64,000 bases of DNA from Flectobacillus roseus (GCF_030056665.1 NZ_JASHIG010000015.1); one strand, 5' to 3'. Shown: positions 54,253 to 63,571, numbered from the stretch's first letter. Translations and numbers: made by a program. The notes: a model not told the origin generated them from the letters alone.

Positions 54253-55314
54253 ATGAAAATTTTGATTACAGGAGGAGCTGGTTTCGTTGGCTCATCTCTG
54301 GCGATTGCTCTAAAAACAAACTATCCCTCATACGAAGTTATTTGCCTTGACAACCTCCGTCGCAAAGGTTCAGAACTAAACCTCCCTCGTTTGGCACAAG
54401 CTGGTGTTACATTTCTACACGGCGACATTCGTAATAAAGAAGATTTTGATGCACTTCCTATCGTAGATGCCCTTATCGAAGCTTCAGCAGAACCTTCTGT
54501 TTTGGCAGGACTGGACGGTACGCCTGATTATCTAATCAATACCAACTTAGTAGGTACGATCAACTGCTTGAATTTTGCGAAAAAAAGTAATGCTAACTTT
54601 ATCTTCTTGTCAACTAGTAGAATTTATCCAATCAAAACGATTGAAAAATTAAACTTCGTTGAATCAGAGACGCGTTTTGCCTTAGCTGATGAACAACCAG
54701 TAAGAGGTGTATCGTCAAAAGGTATTGCTGAAGATTTCCCATTAGATGGCGCTCGTTCGTTGTATGGCGCTACAAAGTTGGCTTCTGAATTGATGATTCA
54801 CGAATACAATGAGTTTTATGGTTTAAAAACTGTTATCAACCGTTGTGGTGTATTGACTGGACCATGGCAAATGGGTAAAGTTGACCAAGGTGTAATGGTA
54901 CTTTGGGTAGCAAAACACTATTTCGAGCAACAATTAGCCTATATCGGTTATGGCGGTTCAGGAAAGCAAACTCGCGATATGCTTCACGTGCTTGACCTAT
55001 ATCGTTTGATTGATTTCCAATTGCATAATATGGATAAAGTAAATGGCGAAATCTTAAACGTTGGTGGTGGTGTAGAAGTAAGTGCTTCTCTACAAGAACT
55101 TACACAGATTTGTCAGGAAGTAACGGGTAAAACAATTCCTATCAACAAAGTAACTGAAAACAGAGCTGCTGATATTCGTTTGTATGTAACTGACAACTCT
55201 AAGGTGACTGCCTTGACAGGATGGACACCAAGCATTTCAATGAAACAAATTGTTTCTGAAATCACCGCATGGCTAACTGAGTATGAAAGTCAGTTGGCTT
55301 ATGTACTGAAATAG
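54253..55314 (+). CDS. NAD-dependent epimerase (CDP-paratose 2-epimerase-like)
   Basis: A 353-aa extended short-chain dehydrogenase. NAD-binding GGAGFVGSSLA, LDNLRRKGSELNLPRL (a pattern I associate with CDP-paratose/CDP-tyvelose epimerases), LHGDIRN, ASAEPSVLAG, catalytic SLYGATK (Tyr and Lys), INRCGVLTGPWQMGKVDQGVMVLW, QTRDMLHV. It acts on a nucleotide sugar for surface glycans; the exact sugar is uncertain. It may be co-transcribed with kup. R1 copy E lies downstream. Confidence 0.87.
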   Translation: MKILITGGAGFVGSSLAIALKTNYPSYEVICLDNLRRKGSELNLPRLAQAGVTFLHGDIRNKEDFDALPIVDALIEASAEPSVLAGLDGTPDYLINTNLVGTINCLNFAKKSNANFIFLSTSRIYPIKTIEKLNFVESETRFALADEQPVRGVSSKGIAEDFPLDGARSLYGATKLASELMIHEYNEFYGLKTVINRCGVLTGPWQMGKVDQGVMVLWVAKHYFEQQLAYIGYGGSGKQTRDMLHVLDLYRLIDFQLHNMDKVNGEILNVGGGVEVSASLQELTQICQEVTGKTIPINKVTENRAADIRLYVTDNSKVTALTGWTPSISMKQIVSEITAWLTEYESQLAYVLK

Positions 55315-55390
55315 CTTTCAGCTTGGGGCTTTCGGCAATCGGATGCACAGCTTTGCCTCTGAAGATGTATCGTTCTAAAATATAGTATCA

Positions 55391-55579
55391 AAACATGAGT
55401 CATTCTTAATTTTTAGGATTGGGATTATTCTCCAAGTTTTTATTAAAAAGCGGTCGAAAAAATATTTTTTCGACCGCTTTTTTGATGCTACTATGCTAAA
55501 TATAACTTGGCTTAAGACGTAATCTTTGCGTCTCTACTACTTTTTAACATAATCACTCCATTCGACATGATTCATGTTT
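55391..55579. repeat. R1 composite palindromic element, copy E
   Basis: Terminal arms AAACATGAGTCAT (55391 on) and ATGATTCATGTTT (55567-55579), a perfect 19-0-19 core at 55445-55482 around GCGGTCG with A and T tracts, and an AAGACGTAATCTTTGCGTCTCTAC part at 55514-55537. Same order as copy A. Confidence 0.8.
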
Positions 55580-55768
55580 GATTTTCCGTTTGATAATTAT
55601 TTGATTATCAAAGTTGTAAAAGACCATTTTTTTCTTATTTTTATATAAATTTCTCCTAATTGCTCCGCCCATATCGATCTTATATATTCGGTAATCACAT
55701 CCTTATCTTGCCGTTTTTAACTTATGCCACTTTGTGATTTTACTCACTTATTTGAGACCTTATATACT

Positions 55769-56452
55769 ATGAAAAAAACTCTACTTACAACTTTTCTTTT
55801 TTTGTGTATTTTACATTTTGGTAGTCTGGGGCAAATTCAAATTAGCTCAGGATTTAGCTATATTGGCGAAGGCGGATGGGGCAACAAAGCTCAATATGCA
55901 GGTTCGGGTATAGATATTAGTGCCAAAAAGTATTTGACCGAAAATCTCAGAATCGGTATGAACTGGGGCGTATATGATATGCGAACCAATTTGATGGTTC
56001 AAACACAAAGTGATGCCTTACCCATTGTGTATGGTCGAATTCTCAAACGTATCGTACCTCTAAATGTCTCTGCTGATTATTTTTTATGGAAAAAGCATCT
56101 CATCAAGCCCTTTGTAGGATTGAGTACAGGTACCTACATGAGCCAATACGATACACAAATTGAGAAAGACTATGAGTATCTAACACCTCGTAAAACTTTT
56201 GAAAATAGTATCAACTGGGGTTTTTCGCCAAGCGTAGGATTTCAATTACAAGAATCAGCCGACCGTTTGGGACTTTATCTGAAATTTAGTTATACAGGTA
56301 TTCAATACAGTTCTTCGCAAGGAGGATATACATCTTTTTATGGCGTATATGCAGGCTTTAGTTTTAAGTTTGGTAAAAAAGTTTATTGGCGCCCTCCTGT
56401 GCTGACAGTTCCCAAACCCGCTCCTTATTTCGAATCCAAAGACCAACGATAA
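55769..56452 (+). CDS. Outer-membrane beta-barrel protein
   Basis: 227 aa from the ATG at 55769 (signal MKKTLLTTFLFLCILHFGSLGQ); the upstream frame from 55724 has no signal. Alternating strands (QIQISSGFSYIGEG, ENLRIGMNWGVYDM, LNVSADYFLWKKHLIKPFVGLSTGTYM, SVGFQL, LGLYLKFSYTGIQYS, FYGVYAGFSFKFG) indicate a small barrel of the OMP_b-brl type. A 25-residue Pro-rich tail follows the last strand. I do not recognise a specific family. Confidence 0.75.
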   Translation: MKKTLLTTFLFLCILHFGSLGQIQISSGFSYIGEGGWGNKAQYAGSGIDISAKKYLTENLRIGMNWGVYDMRTNLMVQTQSDALPIVYGRILKRIVPLNVSADYFLWKKHLIKPFVGLSTGTYMSQYDTQIEKDYEYLTPRKTFENSINWGFSPSVGFQLQESADRLGLYLKFSYTGIQYSSSQGGYTSFYGVYAGFSFKFGKKVYWRPPVLTVPKPAPYFESKDQR

Positions 56453-56454
56453 CA

Positions 56455-56484
56455 AAAAAGCCGAGACTCTCGTCTCGGCTTTTT
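56455..56484 (+). terminator. Terminator of the barrel gene
   Basis: AAAAAGCCGAGAC, loop TCTC, GTCTCGGCTTTTT, a perfect 13-bp stem just after the stop, with A and T tracts on the two sides. Confidence 0.92.
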
Positions 56485-56651
56485 AATTCATCATCGAAGA
56501 TAAGCCAAAAGATGAACTGGACACCACTCCAAATACACCGCTCCTCTTCCTTTTTTTTGACTCTTGATGCTCAAACCTAATAAAAAATATTTTGTTGTAG
56601 GCTTTAAGCTGTAAGCAATAGGCATTTGCCTATGACTTTCATGCCTTCTAA

Positions 56652-57644
56652 TTACAATAGATTGTTTTTAGACAAATACTCTGCAATTTGAACAGCGTTT
56701 GTAGCAGCACCTTTACGAAGGTTATCCGCAACAATCCACATGTTCAATGTTTTTGGTTGAGTTTCGTCACGACGGATACGACCAACAAATACTTCGTCTT
56801 TACCATGTGCATTGATTGGCATAGGATAAACAAAGTTTTTCGGATCATCTTGTACGATTACACCTTCTGTGTTTGACAAAAGATCAAATACTTCTTGCAA
56901 ATCGAACTCGTTTTCAAACTCGATATTTACTGACTCTGAGTGACCACCAATCGTAGGGATACGAACCGTAGTTGCAGTCACAGCAATTGAGTCATCCATC
57001 ATGATTTTCTTAGTTTCGTTCACCATTTTCATTTCTTCTTTGGTGTATCCGTTGTCCAAGAAAACATCGATGTGTGGCAATACGTTCAAGTCGATTTTGT
57101 GAGGATATACCGCAGGTACATCTGTACGACCTTCACGTTCTGCAAACAATTGGTCAACCGCTGCTTTACCAGTACCAGTTACTGATTGGTAAGTTGAAAC
57201 AACCACACGCTTGATTTTGTATTTCAAGTGCAAAGGGTTCAACACAACTACCATTTGGATAGTCGAGCAGTTAGGGTTTGCAATAATTTTATCTTCAGTC
57301 GTCAATGTGTGAGCGTTGATTTCTGGAACTACCAACTTTTTAGTTGGATCCATACGCCATGCCGACGAGTTATCTACCACTGTAATACCTGCTTCAGCGA
57401 AAAGAGGAGCAATCTTTGTAGATGTACCACCACCTGCAGAGAAAATCGCTACATCAGGCTTCATCTTGATAGCATCTTCGAAGCCTACTACGGTGTACTG
57501 CTTACCTTTAAACTCAACCTGTTTACCTACTGAACGTTCTGAGGCTACTGGGATAAGTTCTGTTACAGGGAAGTTACGCTCCGTTAAAACTTTCATAATT
57601 TCGCCACCGACCAAACCTGTGGCTCCGACTACTGCTACTTTCAT
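56652..57644 (-). CDS. asd: Aspartate-semialdehyde dehydrogenase
   Basis: 330 aa. The frame is open to 57776, but the enzyme starts at MKVAVVGATGLVGGEIMKVL (57644). It reduces aspartyl phosphate to the semialdehyde for lysine, methionine and threonine synthesis. NADP-binding GATGLVGGE, FSAGGGTSTKIAP, catalytic Cys126 in NPNCSTIQM, VVSTYQSVTGTGKAAVDQL and the substrate-binding RIPTIGGHSESVNIEF with its Arg and catalytic His. Likely in one unit with the hypothetical gene 113 bp upstream. Confidence 0.94.
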   Translation of the reverse strand: MKVAVVGATGLVGGEIMKVLTERNFPVTELIPVASERSVGKQVEFKGKQYTVVGFEDAIKMKPDVAIFSAGGGTSTKIAPLFAEAGITVVDNSSAWRMDPTKKLVVPEINAHTLTTEDKIIANPNCSTIQMVVVLNPLHLKYKIKRVVVSTYQSVTGTGKAAVDQLFAEREGRTDVPAVYPHKIDLNVLPHIDVFLDNGYTKEEMKMVNETKKIMMDDSIAVTATTVRIPTIGGHSESVNIEFENEFDLQEVFDLLSNTEGVIVQDDPKNFVYPMPINAHGKDEVFVGRIRRDETQPKTLNMWIVADNLRKGAATNAVQIAEYLSKNNLL

Positions 57645-57757
57645 TGTTTTAAGTACTTTTTTGGTTATAGTGAAAAAACGCTGTATGCTTTTGTTAATCA
57701 ACTTAAAACAAGCATTTAACAGCCGAAAATTTAAGTTAGCGACAGCTAACTCATTAC

Positions 57758-58279
57758 TTAAAAAGTCTGTTTCCAACCTAAGCCAATGACTGGCGTTTGA
57801 TCAGATGTTTGATTTATACTCAACCCAATTCGACTTTGCTGCAATTGCAACTGATTGTATCGGGCAATAGACTTCGACAAATGGACAGTCGAGCGAAAAT
57901 TCAAATAAGTGGTAATCACCAAAGCACTGCCTAGCGAAGTCCAGTAAAAATTATTTGAAACCTTATCTCGATTAAAAATTGTATAAAGCGAAACCCCTGC
58001 TGATGCAATATTGACCCATTGCATGGCTTTTCGTTGACTCTTAAACTTCAAGAACCTGCTGCTTACTTCAGGGTCTTGCATTTGTAGTAATGGAATTTGT
58101 AATGCCAATGGGTTTTCGATAGTCTGCCTTTCGTAGATATATTTCATACCCCAGAAATTGCGCTCCACTGCGATATACTTTGGCTTGGGAAATTCTGTCT
58201 GTCCCAAAACCGCTTGAGAAATACCCCAGCATAGCACCACACACCAACCTATTTTTGCATACTTTGATAAACGCATCAT
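57758..58279 (-). CDS. Hypothetical exported membrane protein
   Basis: About 173 aa from the ATG at 58279; a signal-like segment (IGWCVVLCWGISQAVLGQ) precedes FPKPKYIAVERNFWGMKYIYERQTIENPLALQIPLLQ. Further on are two hydrophobic stretches (WVNIASAGVSLYTIF, FYWTSLGSALVITTYLNF) and a polar end. I do not recognise the family. The arrangement is reminiscent of Bacteroidetes DUF5683-like envelope proteins, without real support. A -7 element on the - strand is at 58382-58389. Confidence 0.65.
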   Translation of the reverse strand: MMRLSKYAKIGWCVVLCWGISQAVLGQTEFPKPKYIAVERNFWGMKYIYERQTIENPLALQIPLLQMQDPEVSSRFLKFKSQRKAMQWVNIASAGVSLYTIFNRDKVSNNFYWTSLGSALVITTYLNFRSTVHLSKSIARYNQLQLQQSRIGLSINQTSDQTPVIGLGWKQTF

Positions 58280-58381
58280 TCCATACTTTTTAAGTGTCAA
58301 ATAGGGCTTTTTCTACAAGTTTTTGACAAATCGTTAGTAATTTTCTGATTTTCACTACGTTGCGACCCGTCAAAAAGTCCG

Positions 58382-58389
58382 CAAAATTA
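58382..58389 (-). promoter_or_regulatory. -7 promoter element for the hypothetical gene and asd
   Basis: TAATTTTG on the - strand matches TAnnTTTG, about 100 bp upstream of the start codon. Confidence 0.45.
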
Positions 58390-58491
58390 CTCCATAATCT
58401 CCGAAGAGAAAAGAAATTTCTTTAGTTTGAATAATATATTCCTAATATTTTAATAAAATACTATGCTATACTGTTCCCAAAGGATTCTTTT

Positions 58492-59079
58492 TCAGTTTTT
58501 TACTCCAAATTCATAACATCTTTGTGGACTCACACAAAAATCGAGCGGAATGTCCCATTCGCCTACTTCCTCTATCAATGGCACTGCTTCTTCAAGACAC
58601 AAGCCTATTTTTTGTACTTCTGGTCGACATTCTGTCAGAAATCTATCATAAAATCCTTTGCCATAACCTACTCTATTTCCTTTTTCATCAAAAACTAATA
58701 AGGGTAACAAAACCGTATCAATCTTTTGAGGCGATACCTTTTGTGAGGAATCAGGCATAGGCTCTGGAATACCCCACTCACTCAAGGTGATTATTGCGGC
58801 ATCGTACAAGTAGTGTTCCATCTCAAAAGAGTTAGGCACAACCCTCGGTACTACCAATCGCAATTGTGGATATTTTGATTGAAGCTGCTCAATCAGCGGA
58901 AAGGTATCTATTTCTTTCTGAATGCGAATTGGCAAAAAGAGATGCAAATAATGTATTGTCGAAAAATCGAAGTTTTCCAATACTTTTTCCACAATTCGCT
59001 CACAGCGCTGTTGATATTCAGATTCAGAAAGGCTATTGCGTTTTTCTTTATATTGTTTTCGTAATTCCTTTTTGGTCAT
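58492..59079 (-). CDS. 5-formyltetrahydrofolate cyclo-ligase
   Basis: A 195-aa enzyme that converts 5-formyl-THF to 5,10-methenyl-THF with ATP. N-terminal KKELRKQYKEKRNSLSESEY, then LFLPIRIQKEIDT and the ATP/folate site VLLPLLVFDEKGNRVGYGKGFYDRFL. Length fits the family. It starts 8 bp after the stop of a DUF2256 gene, so both are co-transcribed from upstream. Confidence 0.93.
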   Translation of the reverse strand: MTKKELRKQYKEKRNSLSESEYQQRCERIVEKVLENFDFSTIHYLHLFLPIRIQKEIDTFPLIEQLQSKYPQLRLVVPRVVPNSFEMEHYLYDAAIITLSEWGIPEPMPDSSQKVSPQKIDTVLLPLLVFDEKGNRVGYGKGFYDRFLTECRPEVQKIGLCLEEAVPLIEEVGEWDIPLDFCVSPQRCYEFGVKN

Positions 59080-59087
59080 TGATTATG

Positions 59088-59225
59088 TCATTTTGTTTTA
59101 CGGCATTTGTCGGAGCAATATTTTACCTCATCCCATACTTTCTCCCATTTCTTTCGCCATGCAAAAGGTCGCTTGCAAGTTTCGCAAATTTTTGAAGGCA
59201 AATCTGCTTTTTTACGCATTTTCAT
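59088..59225 (-). CDS. DUF2256 domain-containing small protein
   Basis: A 45-aa protein (MKMRKKADLPSKICETCKRP, then FAWRKKWEKVWDEVKYCSDK and CRKTK). Two Cys pairs, Cys14/Cys17 and Cys37/Cys41, form a zinc-ribbon-like site; the RKKWEKVWDEVKYCS core is the DUF2256 signature. Function unknown. It is short enough to be missed by length-filtered gene calling. The next start on the same strand (cyclo-ligase) follows after 8 bp. An alternative start is Met3 at 59219. Confidence 0.9.
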   Translation of the reverse strand: MKMRKKADLPSKICETCKRPFAWRKKWEKVWDEVKYCSDKCRKTK

Positions 59226-59698
59226 CACACTATTTATTTTAAAAGTCTAATTTATTATGACTTAAAAACCATTCAAAACAGCTAAATGTTAAAAACAAGC
59301 TCTAAAAAATGACTTTTGCAAGTTTCTGAAAAAACTATTATTACCAAATTCCTTCCATTTTTTGCCAAAAACTTTCCATTTATGACAGTTCATCGAATAC
59401 AAATCATAAGCCCGATTTTCAGGTATAAATTTGTATCAACAATAAGGCAATAAAGTTAGAGAGAAAACGATGCCTAGCCACTAAAAAAACATTACGTTGT
59501 GATTCTCAAATAGATTTTAAATTGGTGCAGCTTTTTAAAGTCAAAAAAAAATAAGGTCATGACACACCAAAGTTAAGGATTCGACATTACGCATCCGCCA
59601 AGTTTACTTCAAATTAAGGGCTTGAAGTAAATTCAATAAGTAGAAAAAAATTTCATAAGTAGGAGAGTTAGAAGGGCAATAATCTTTTAATGTTGTGC

Positions 59699-59734
59699 AA
59701 AAAGGTGTATCTGTAATCAGGTACACCTTTTTTA
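59699..59734. terminator. Stand-alone terminator hairpin
   Basis: AAAAAGGTGTA (59699-59709) pairs with TACACCTTTTT (59722-59732). No gene on the + strand lies just before it. It could end an unrecognised small RNA, or insulate ileS. Confidence 0.65.
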
Positions 59735-59775
59735 TTAGTTGTGAGTTTTGAGTGTAGAATGCTGAGTTCTCCTAC

Positions 59776-59830
59776 GTCCGAAATCAGAAATCCCAAATCT
59801 GAAATTATTTGAAATCCTTCGTACAACCCT
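59776..59830. repeat. R4 half element
   Basis: GTCCGAAATCAGAAATCCC..CAAATCTG..AATCCTTCGTACAACCCT closely follows the right half of the element at 9564-9614. The left half is missing. Confidence 0.6.
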
Positions 59831-59913
59831 AATGGGGAATGGAGGTAGCTACATCCTTTATTTCTCCGTTACTTATTTTCAGGGTATCGACTCCCCTTTT
59901 AAAAAGGTTTTTG

Positions 59914-59921
59914 TACTTTTG
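59914..59921 (+). promoter_or_regulatory. -7 promoter element of ileS
   Basis: TACTTTTG followed by CAGG, a perfect TAnnTTTG match, giving a leader of roughly 105 nt. No -33 TTG. Confidence 0.6.
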
Positions 59922-60032
59922 CAGGAATTTTGGGGCAAGTTGTTATGTTTCAGTAATACAAGGGGTTTCACAACTTCATCAACGCTCCAGTTGGGCAAGT
60001 AACAAAACGTGCTTTTTAGCAAACAGTTTATA

Positions 60033-63000
60033 ATGAACTTCAAAGAATATAAAAACCTAGACTACGCTCAGGTAGCAGATGAAATTTTGCAATTCTGGCA
60101 AGAACAAAAGGTTTTCGAAAAATCCGTCGAAATCCGTGAAGGGCAACCTACTTTTACTTTCTATGAAGGTCCTCCATCGGCCAATGGTACACCTGGTATT
60201 CACCACGTGATGGCACGTGCCATTAAGGATATTTTTTGTCGCTACCAAACCCTCAAAGGCAAGCAGGTAAAACGCAAAGGTGGTTGGGATACGCACGGTC
60301 TTCCTGTAGAACTTCAGGTAGAAAAAGAATTAGGTATTACAAAAGATGATATTGGTAAAAAAATCTCGGTAGAAGAATACAACAAAAAATGCCGTGAGAC
60401 AGTAATGAAATTTACTGACCTCTGGAATGACCTTACCGAGAAAATGGGCTACTGGGTAGACCTTGATGACCCATATATCACTTACAAAAACGATTATATT
60501 GAGTCTATTTGGCACTTGTTGAAGCAGTTGTATGACAAAGGTTTGTTGTACAAAGGCTACACCATTCAGCCTTATTCGCCAGCAGCAGGTACAGGTTTGT
60601 CTTCGCACGAATTGAACCAGCCGGGTTGTTACCGTGAAGTAAAAGATACTTCGTTGACAGCGCAGTTTAAGGTAAAACTTACAGGAAAATCAGGATACTT
60701 GTTCGACGCTGCCGATAGCGATAATATCTATATCTTGGCATGGACTACTACGCCTTGGACACTTCCTGCTAACTCGGCATTGACTGTTGGAAAAAACATT
60801 GATTACGTTTTAGTCAAAACATATAACCCATATACTTACTTGCCAGTAAACGTAGTATTAGCTCGTGATTTGGTAGGTAAATATTTCAACGAAAAAGGAA
60901 AAGACGCTGACTTTGAAGCTTACAAAGATGGCGACAAAGTGATTCCTTGGACAGTGATTATGGAGTTGAAAGGTGCGCATTTAGAAGGTATCGAATATGA
61001 GCAATTGTTGCCATATATCCAACCAGACGCTCCTGCGTTCCGTGTAATCTTAGGTGACTTTGTTACAACTGAAGACGGTACAGGTGTGGTTCACACTGCT
61101 CCAACTTTTGGTGCAGACGACTTTAGAGTGGCTCAGCAAAATGGTGTACCTGCCATTATGGTGAAAGACGAGAATGGAAAAGAAGCTCCTATCGTAAACC
61201 GTCAAGGTCGTTTTGTCTCTGAAATTACTGACTTTGCAAACGAGCCAGTAAAAGAAGCTTACCTTTCGGACGAAGAGAAAGAAATCGAGCGTGAAAAACA
61301 AGGCCGTGACAAATACCTTTCTGTAGATGAGCGTATTGCGATTAAGTTGAAAACTGAAAACAAAGCATTCAACGTACAGAAATTTGATCACCCTTATCCA
61401 CACTGCTGGCGTACCGACAAACCAGTCTTGTATTATCCACTCGACTCTTGGTTTATCCGTACTACTGCCGTAAAAGATAAGTTGATTGCCTTGAACAATA
61501 CCATTAACTGGAAACCTGAATCTACAGGTACAGGTCGTTTTGGTAACTGGCTCGAAAACTTGGTTGACTGGAACTTGTCACGTTCTCGCTATTGGGGTAC
61601 TCCGCTTCCTATCTGGCGTTCGGAAGATGCAGAAGAAGTGTGTATTGGTTCAACGCAAGAGTTAATCAATGCCGTAAAACACGCCTTGAAAGACGATGCT
61701 TTGAGTGCAGAACAAAAAGAGAAAAACCAAGCATTCTTAGATGCCGCTGATCAAGATACTCTTGATTTACACCGTCCGTTTGTGGATGAAGTATATTTGG
61801 TATCTGCTTCGGGTAAAGTAATGACGCGCGAAACAGACCTTATCGACGTTTGGTTTGACTCAGGTGCGATGCCTTTTGCACAATGGCATTATCCATTTGA
61901 GAATAAAGATATTTTCGAAAAATCATACCCTGCTGATTTTATCTCTGAAGGTGTTGACCAAACTCGTGGTTGGTTCTTTACCCTTCATGCTATTTCAGCC
62001 ATGATTTCGGATTCGGTTGCATTCAAAAACGTCGTTTCGACAGGTTTGGTATTGGATAAAAACGGTAACAAAATGTCAAAACGTTTGGGTAACGCTGTCG
62101 ACCCATTCGAAACATTGAAGAAATACGGAGCTGACCCAACTCGTTGGTATATGATTACTAACGCACAACCTTGGGACAACTTGAAGTTTGACTTGGCGGG
62201 TGTAACAGAAGTACGTAATAAGTTCTTCGGTACATTGACTAATACGTACAACTTCTTTGCTTTGTATGCTAATTTGGACGGCTATCAGCCAACAGGCAAT
62301 TTAGATAAGAGCATTGCCACAGAACTTGACCGCTGGATTTTGTCAAAACTTCAAACTTTAGTGAAAGAAGTTGACGAGTCATTCAATACCTACGAACCAA
62401 CCAAAGCTGGTCGTGCTATCCAAGAGTTTGTGAGTGATCACTTATCTAACTGGTATGTACGTTTGGGAAGAAGACGTTTCTGGAAAGGTGATATGACTGA
62501 TGATAAAAAATCAGCGTATGAAACCTTGGCATATTGCTTAAAAACAGTTGCTCAATTGATGTCTCCAATCGCTCCTTTCTATGGAGATTGGTTATTCAAA
62601 AACTTGACTAGCAACCAAGCTGGTGCACCAGAATCGGTACACTTAACAGATTTCCCTACAGTTCAAGAACAATGGATTGATGAAAATCTTGAAACTTCGA
62701 TGGACTTGGCACAGCGTATTTGTTCGTTGATTCACTCATTACGTAAAACTAATAAAATCAAAGTTCGTCAGCCATTGTCGAAAATCTTGATTCCCGTATT
62801 GAGTGAAAAAACGCGTGAGCAAATCCGTAGCGTAGATGATTTGATTAAGTCAGAGGTAAATATCAAGTCGGTCGAATACCTAGATGACGCATCGGGTGTA
62901 TTGTCGAAAAAAGTAAAACCTAACTTCAAAGCATTAGGTCCTAAGTTTGGTCCACGCATGAAAGAGGTAGCAGCTTTGATTTCGGCTATGAGCAACGATG

Positions 63001-63422
63001 ATATTGCTGTTTTGGAAAAAGAAAATCAATACACGCCAGCAGGTAGCGATATCGTAGTTACACCAGAACTTGTTGAAATTTTGACAGAAGACCTTCCAGG
63101 TTATCTTTCAGCCAAAGACAATGAGTTGACAGTTGCATTAGACATTACAATTACTGACGAACTTCGTCAAGAAGGTATTGCTCGTGAGTTTGTCAACCGT
63201 GTTCAAAACTACCGTAAGGATTCTGGTTTTGAAGTAACTGACAAGATTAAAATTGAATTGTTGGATACACAAGCTGAAGTTTCGGCAGGGGTATTGGCAT
63301 TCAAAGAATATATCTCACAAGAGGTTCAAGCGGTTTCGTTAGAAGTAGTAAATACTTTGAGCGAATCAGTTGAAGTTGAAATGGAAGAATTGGTTCTACA
63401 ATGGAGAATCGTAGTAGCCTAG
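60033..63422 (+). CDS. ileS: Isoleucyl-tRNA synthetase
   Basis: 1129 aa from the ATG at 60033; a GTG at 60009 in frame is less likely. Class I synthetase charging tRNA-Ile. ATP site FYEGPPSANGTPGIHHVMARAIKD, where the HIGH tetrad reads GIHH (residues 55-58); editing domain with WTTTPWTLPANSAL and DGTGVVHTAPTFGADD; VDWNLSRSRYWGTPLP; KMSKR in GNKMSKRLGNAVDP near residue 680. There is no C-terminal Cys4 zinc finger. KMSKR-LGN instead of KMSKS-GN suggests the eukaryote-like type 2 enzyme, a class often insensitive to mupirocin. Confidence 0.95.
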   Translation: MNFKEYKNLDYAQVADEILQFWQEQKVFEKSVEIREGQPTFTFYEGPPSANGTPGIHHVMARAIKDIFCRYQTLKGKQVKRKGGWDTHGLPVELQVEKELGITKDDIGKKISVEEYNKKCRETVMKFTDLWNDLTEKMGYWVDLDDPYITYKNDYIESIWHLLKQLYDKGLLYKGYTIQPYSPAAGTGLSSHELNQPGCYREVKDTSLTAQFKVKLTGKSGYLFDAADSDNIYILAWTTTPWTLPANSALTVGKNIDYVLVKTYNPYTYLPVNVVLARDLVGKYFNEKGKDADFEAYKDGDKVIPWTVIMELKGAHLEGIEYEQLLPYIQPDAPAFRVILGDFVTTEDGTGVVHTAPTFGADDFRVAQQNGVPAIMVKDENGKEAPIVNRQGRFVSEITDFANEPVKEAYLSDEEKEIEREKQGRDKYLSVDERIAIKLKTENKAFNVQKFDHPYPHCWRTDKPVLYYPLDSWFIRTTAVKDKLIALNNTINWKPESTGTGRFGNWLENLVDWNLSRSRYWGTPLPIWRSEDAEEVCIGSTQELINAVKHALKDDALSAEQKEKNQAFLDAADQDTLDLHRPFVDEVYLVSASGKVMTRETDLIDVWFDSGAMPFAQWHYPFENKDIFEKSYPADFISEGVDQTRGWFFTLHAISAMISDSVAFKNVVSTGLVLDKNGNKMSKRLGNAVDPFETLKKYGADPTRWYMITNAQPWDNLKFDLAGVTEVRNKFFGTLTNTYNFFALYANLDGYQPTGNLDKSIATELDRWILSKLQTLVKEVDESFNTYEPTKAGRAIQEFVSDHLSNWYVRLGRRRFWKGDMTDDKKSAYETLAYCLKTVAQLMSPIAPFYGDWLFKNLTSNQAGAPESVHLTDFPTVQEQWIDENLETSMDLAQRICSLIHSLRKTNKIKVRQPLSKILIPVLSEKTREQIRSVDDLIKSEVNIKSVEYLDDASGVLSKKVKPNFKALGPKFGPRMKEVAALISAMSNDDIAVLEKENQYTPAGSDIVVTPELVEILTEDLPGYLSAKDNELTVALDITITDELRQEGIAREFVNRVQNYRKDSGFEVTDKIKIELLDTQAEVSAGVLAFKEYISQEVQAVSLEVVNTLSESVEVEMEELVLQWRIVVA

Positions 63423-63490
63423 TTTATTGAGTGAGTTGGTGATTAAGTGGTTTAGTGATTTTTAACTCTTAATTACTTTTTCAAATAAAT

Positions 63491-63540
63491 AAGCGCCGTA
63501 GGTAGCATAAGCTTGTTACACCTACGGCGCTTTCTTTTTT
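63491..63540 (+). terminator. Terminator of ileS
   Basis: AAGCGCCGTAGGT (63491-63503) pairs with ACCTACGGCGCTT (63520-63532), followed by TCTTTTTT. Confidence 0.9.
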
Positions 63541-63571
63541 GTCTATGAAGGCTCTAAAATAAGATTGCACA

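Larger units (their letters stand above)
59226..60032. other. Long intergenic region before ileS
   Basis: The left two thirds are AT-rich and show nothing recognisable. Then come a hairpin at 59699-59732, an R4 half element at 59776-59830, and the ileS promoter. GGGCAAGT is repeated at about 59932 and 59993 in the ileS leader. Confidence 0.5.

Noticed and set aside
57645..57776. N-terminal extension of Asd
   Set aside because: The 44 residues lie before the MKVAVVGATG start that matches the family and overlap the end of the upstream gene.
61396..61404. Single TTATCCACA in ileS as a DnaA site
   Set aside because: One isolated match inside a conserved coding stretch is near chance expectation.
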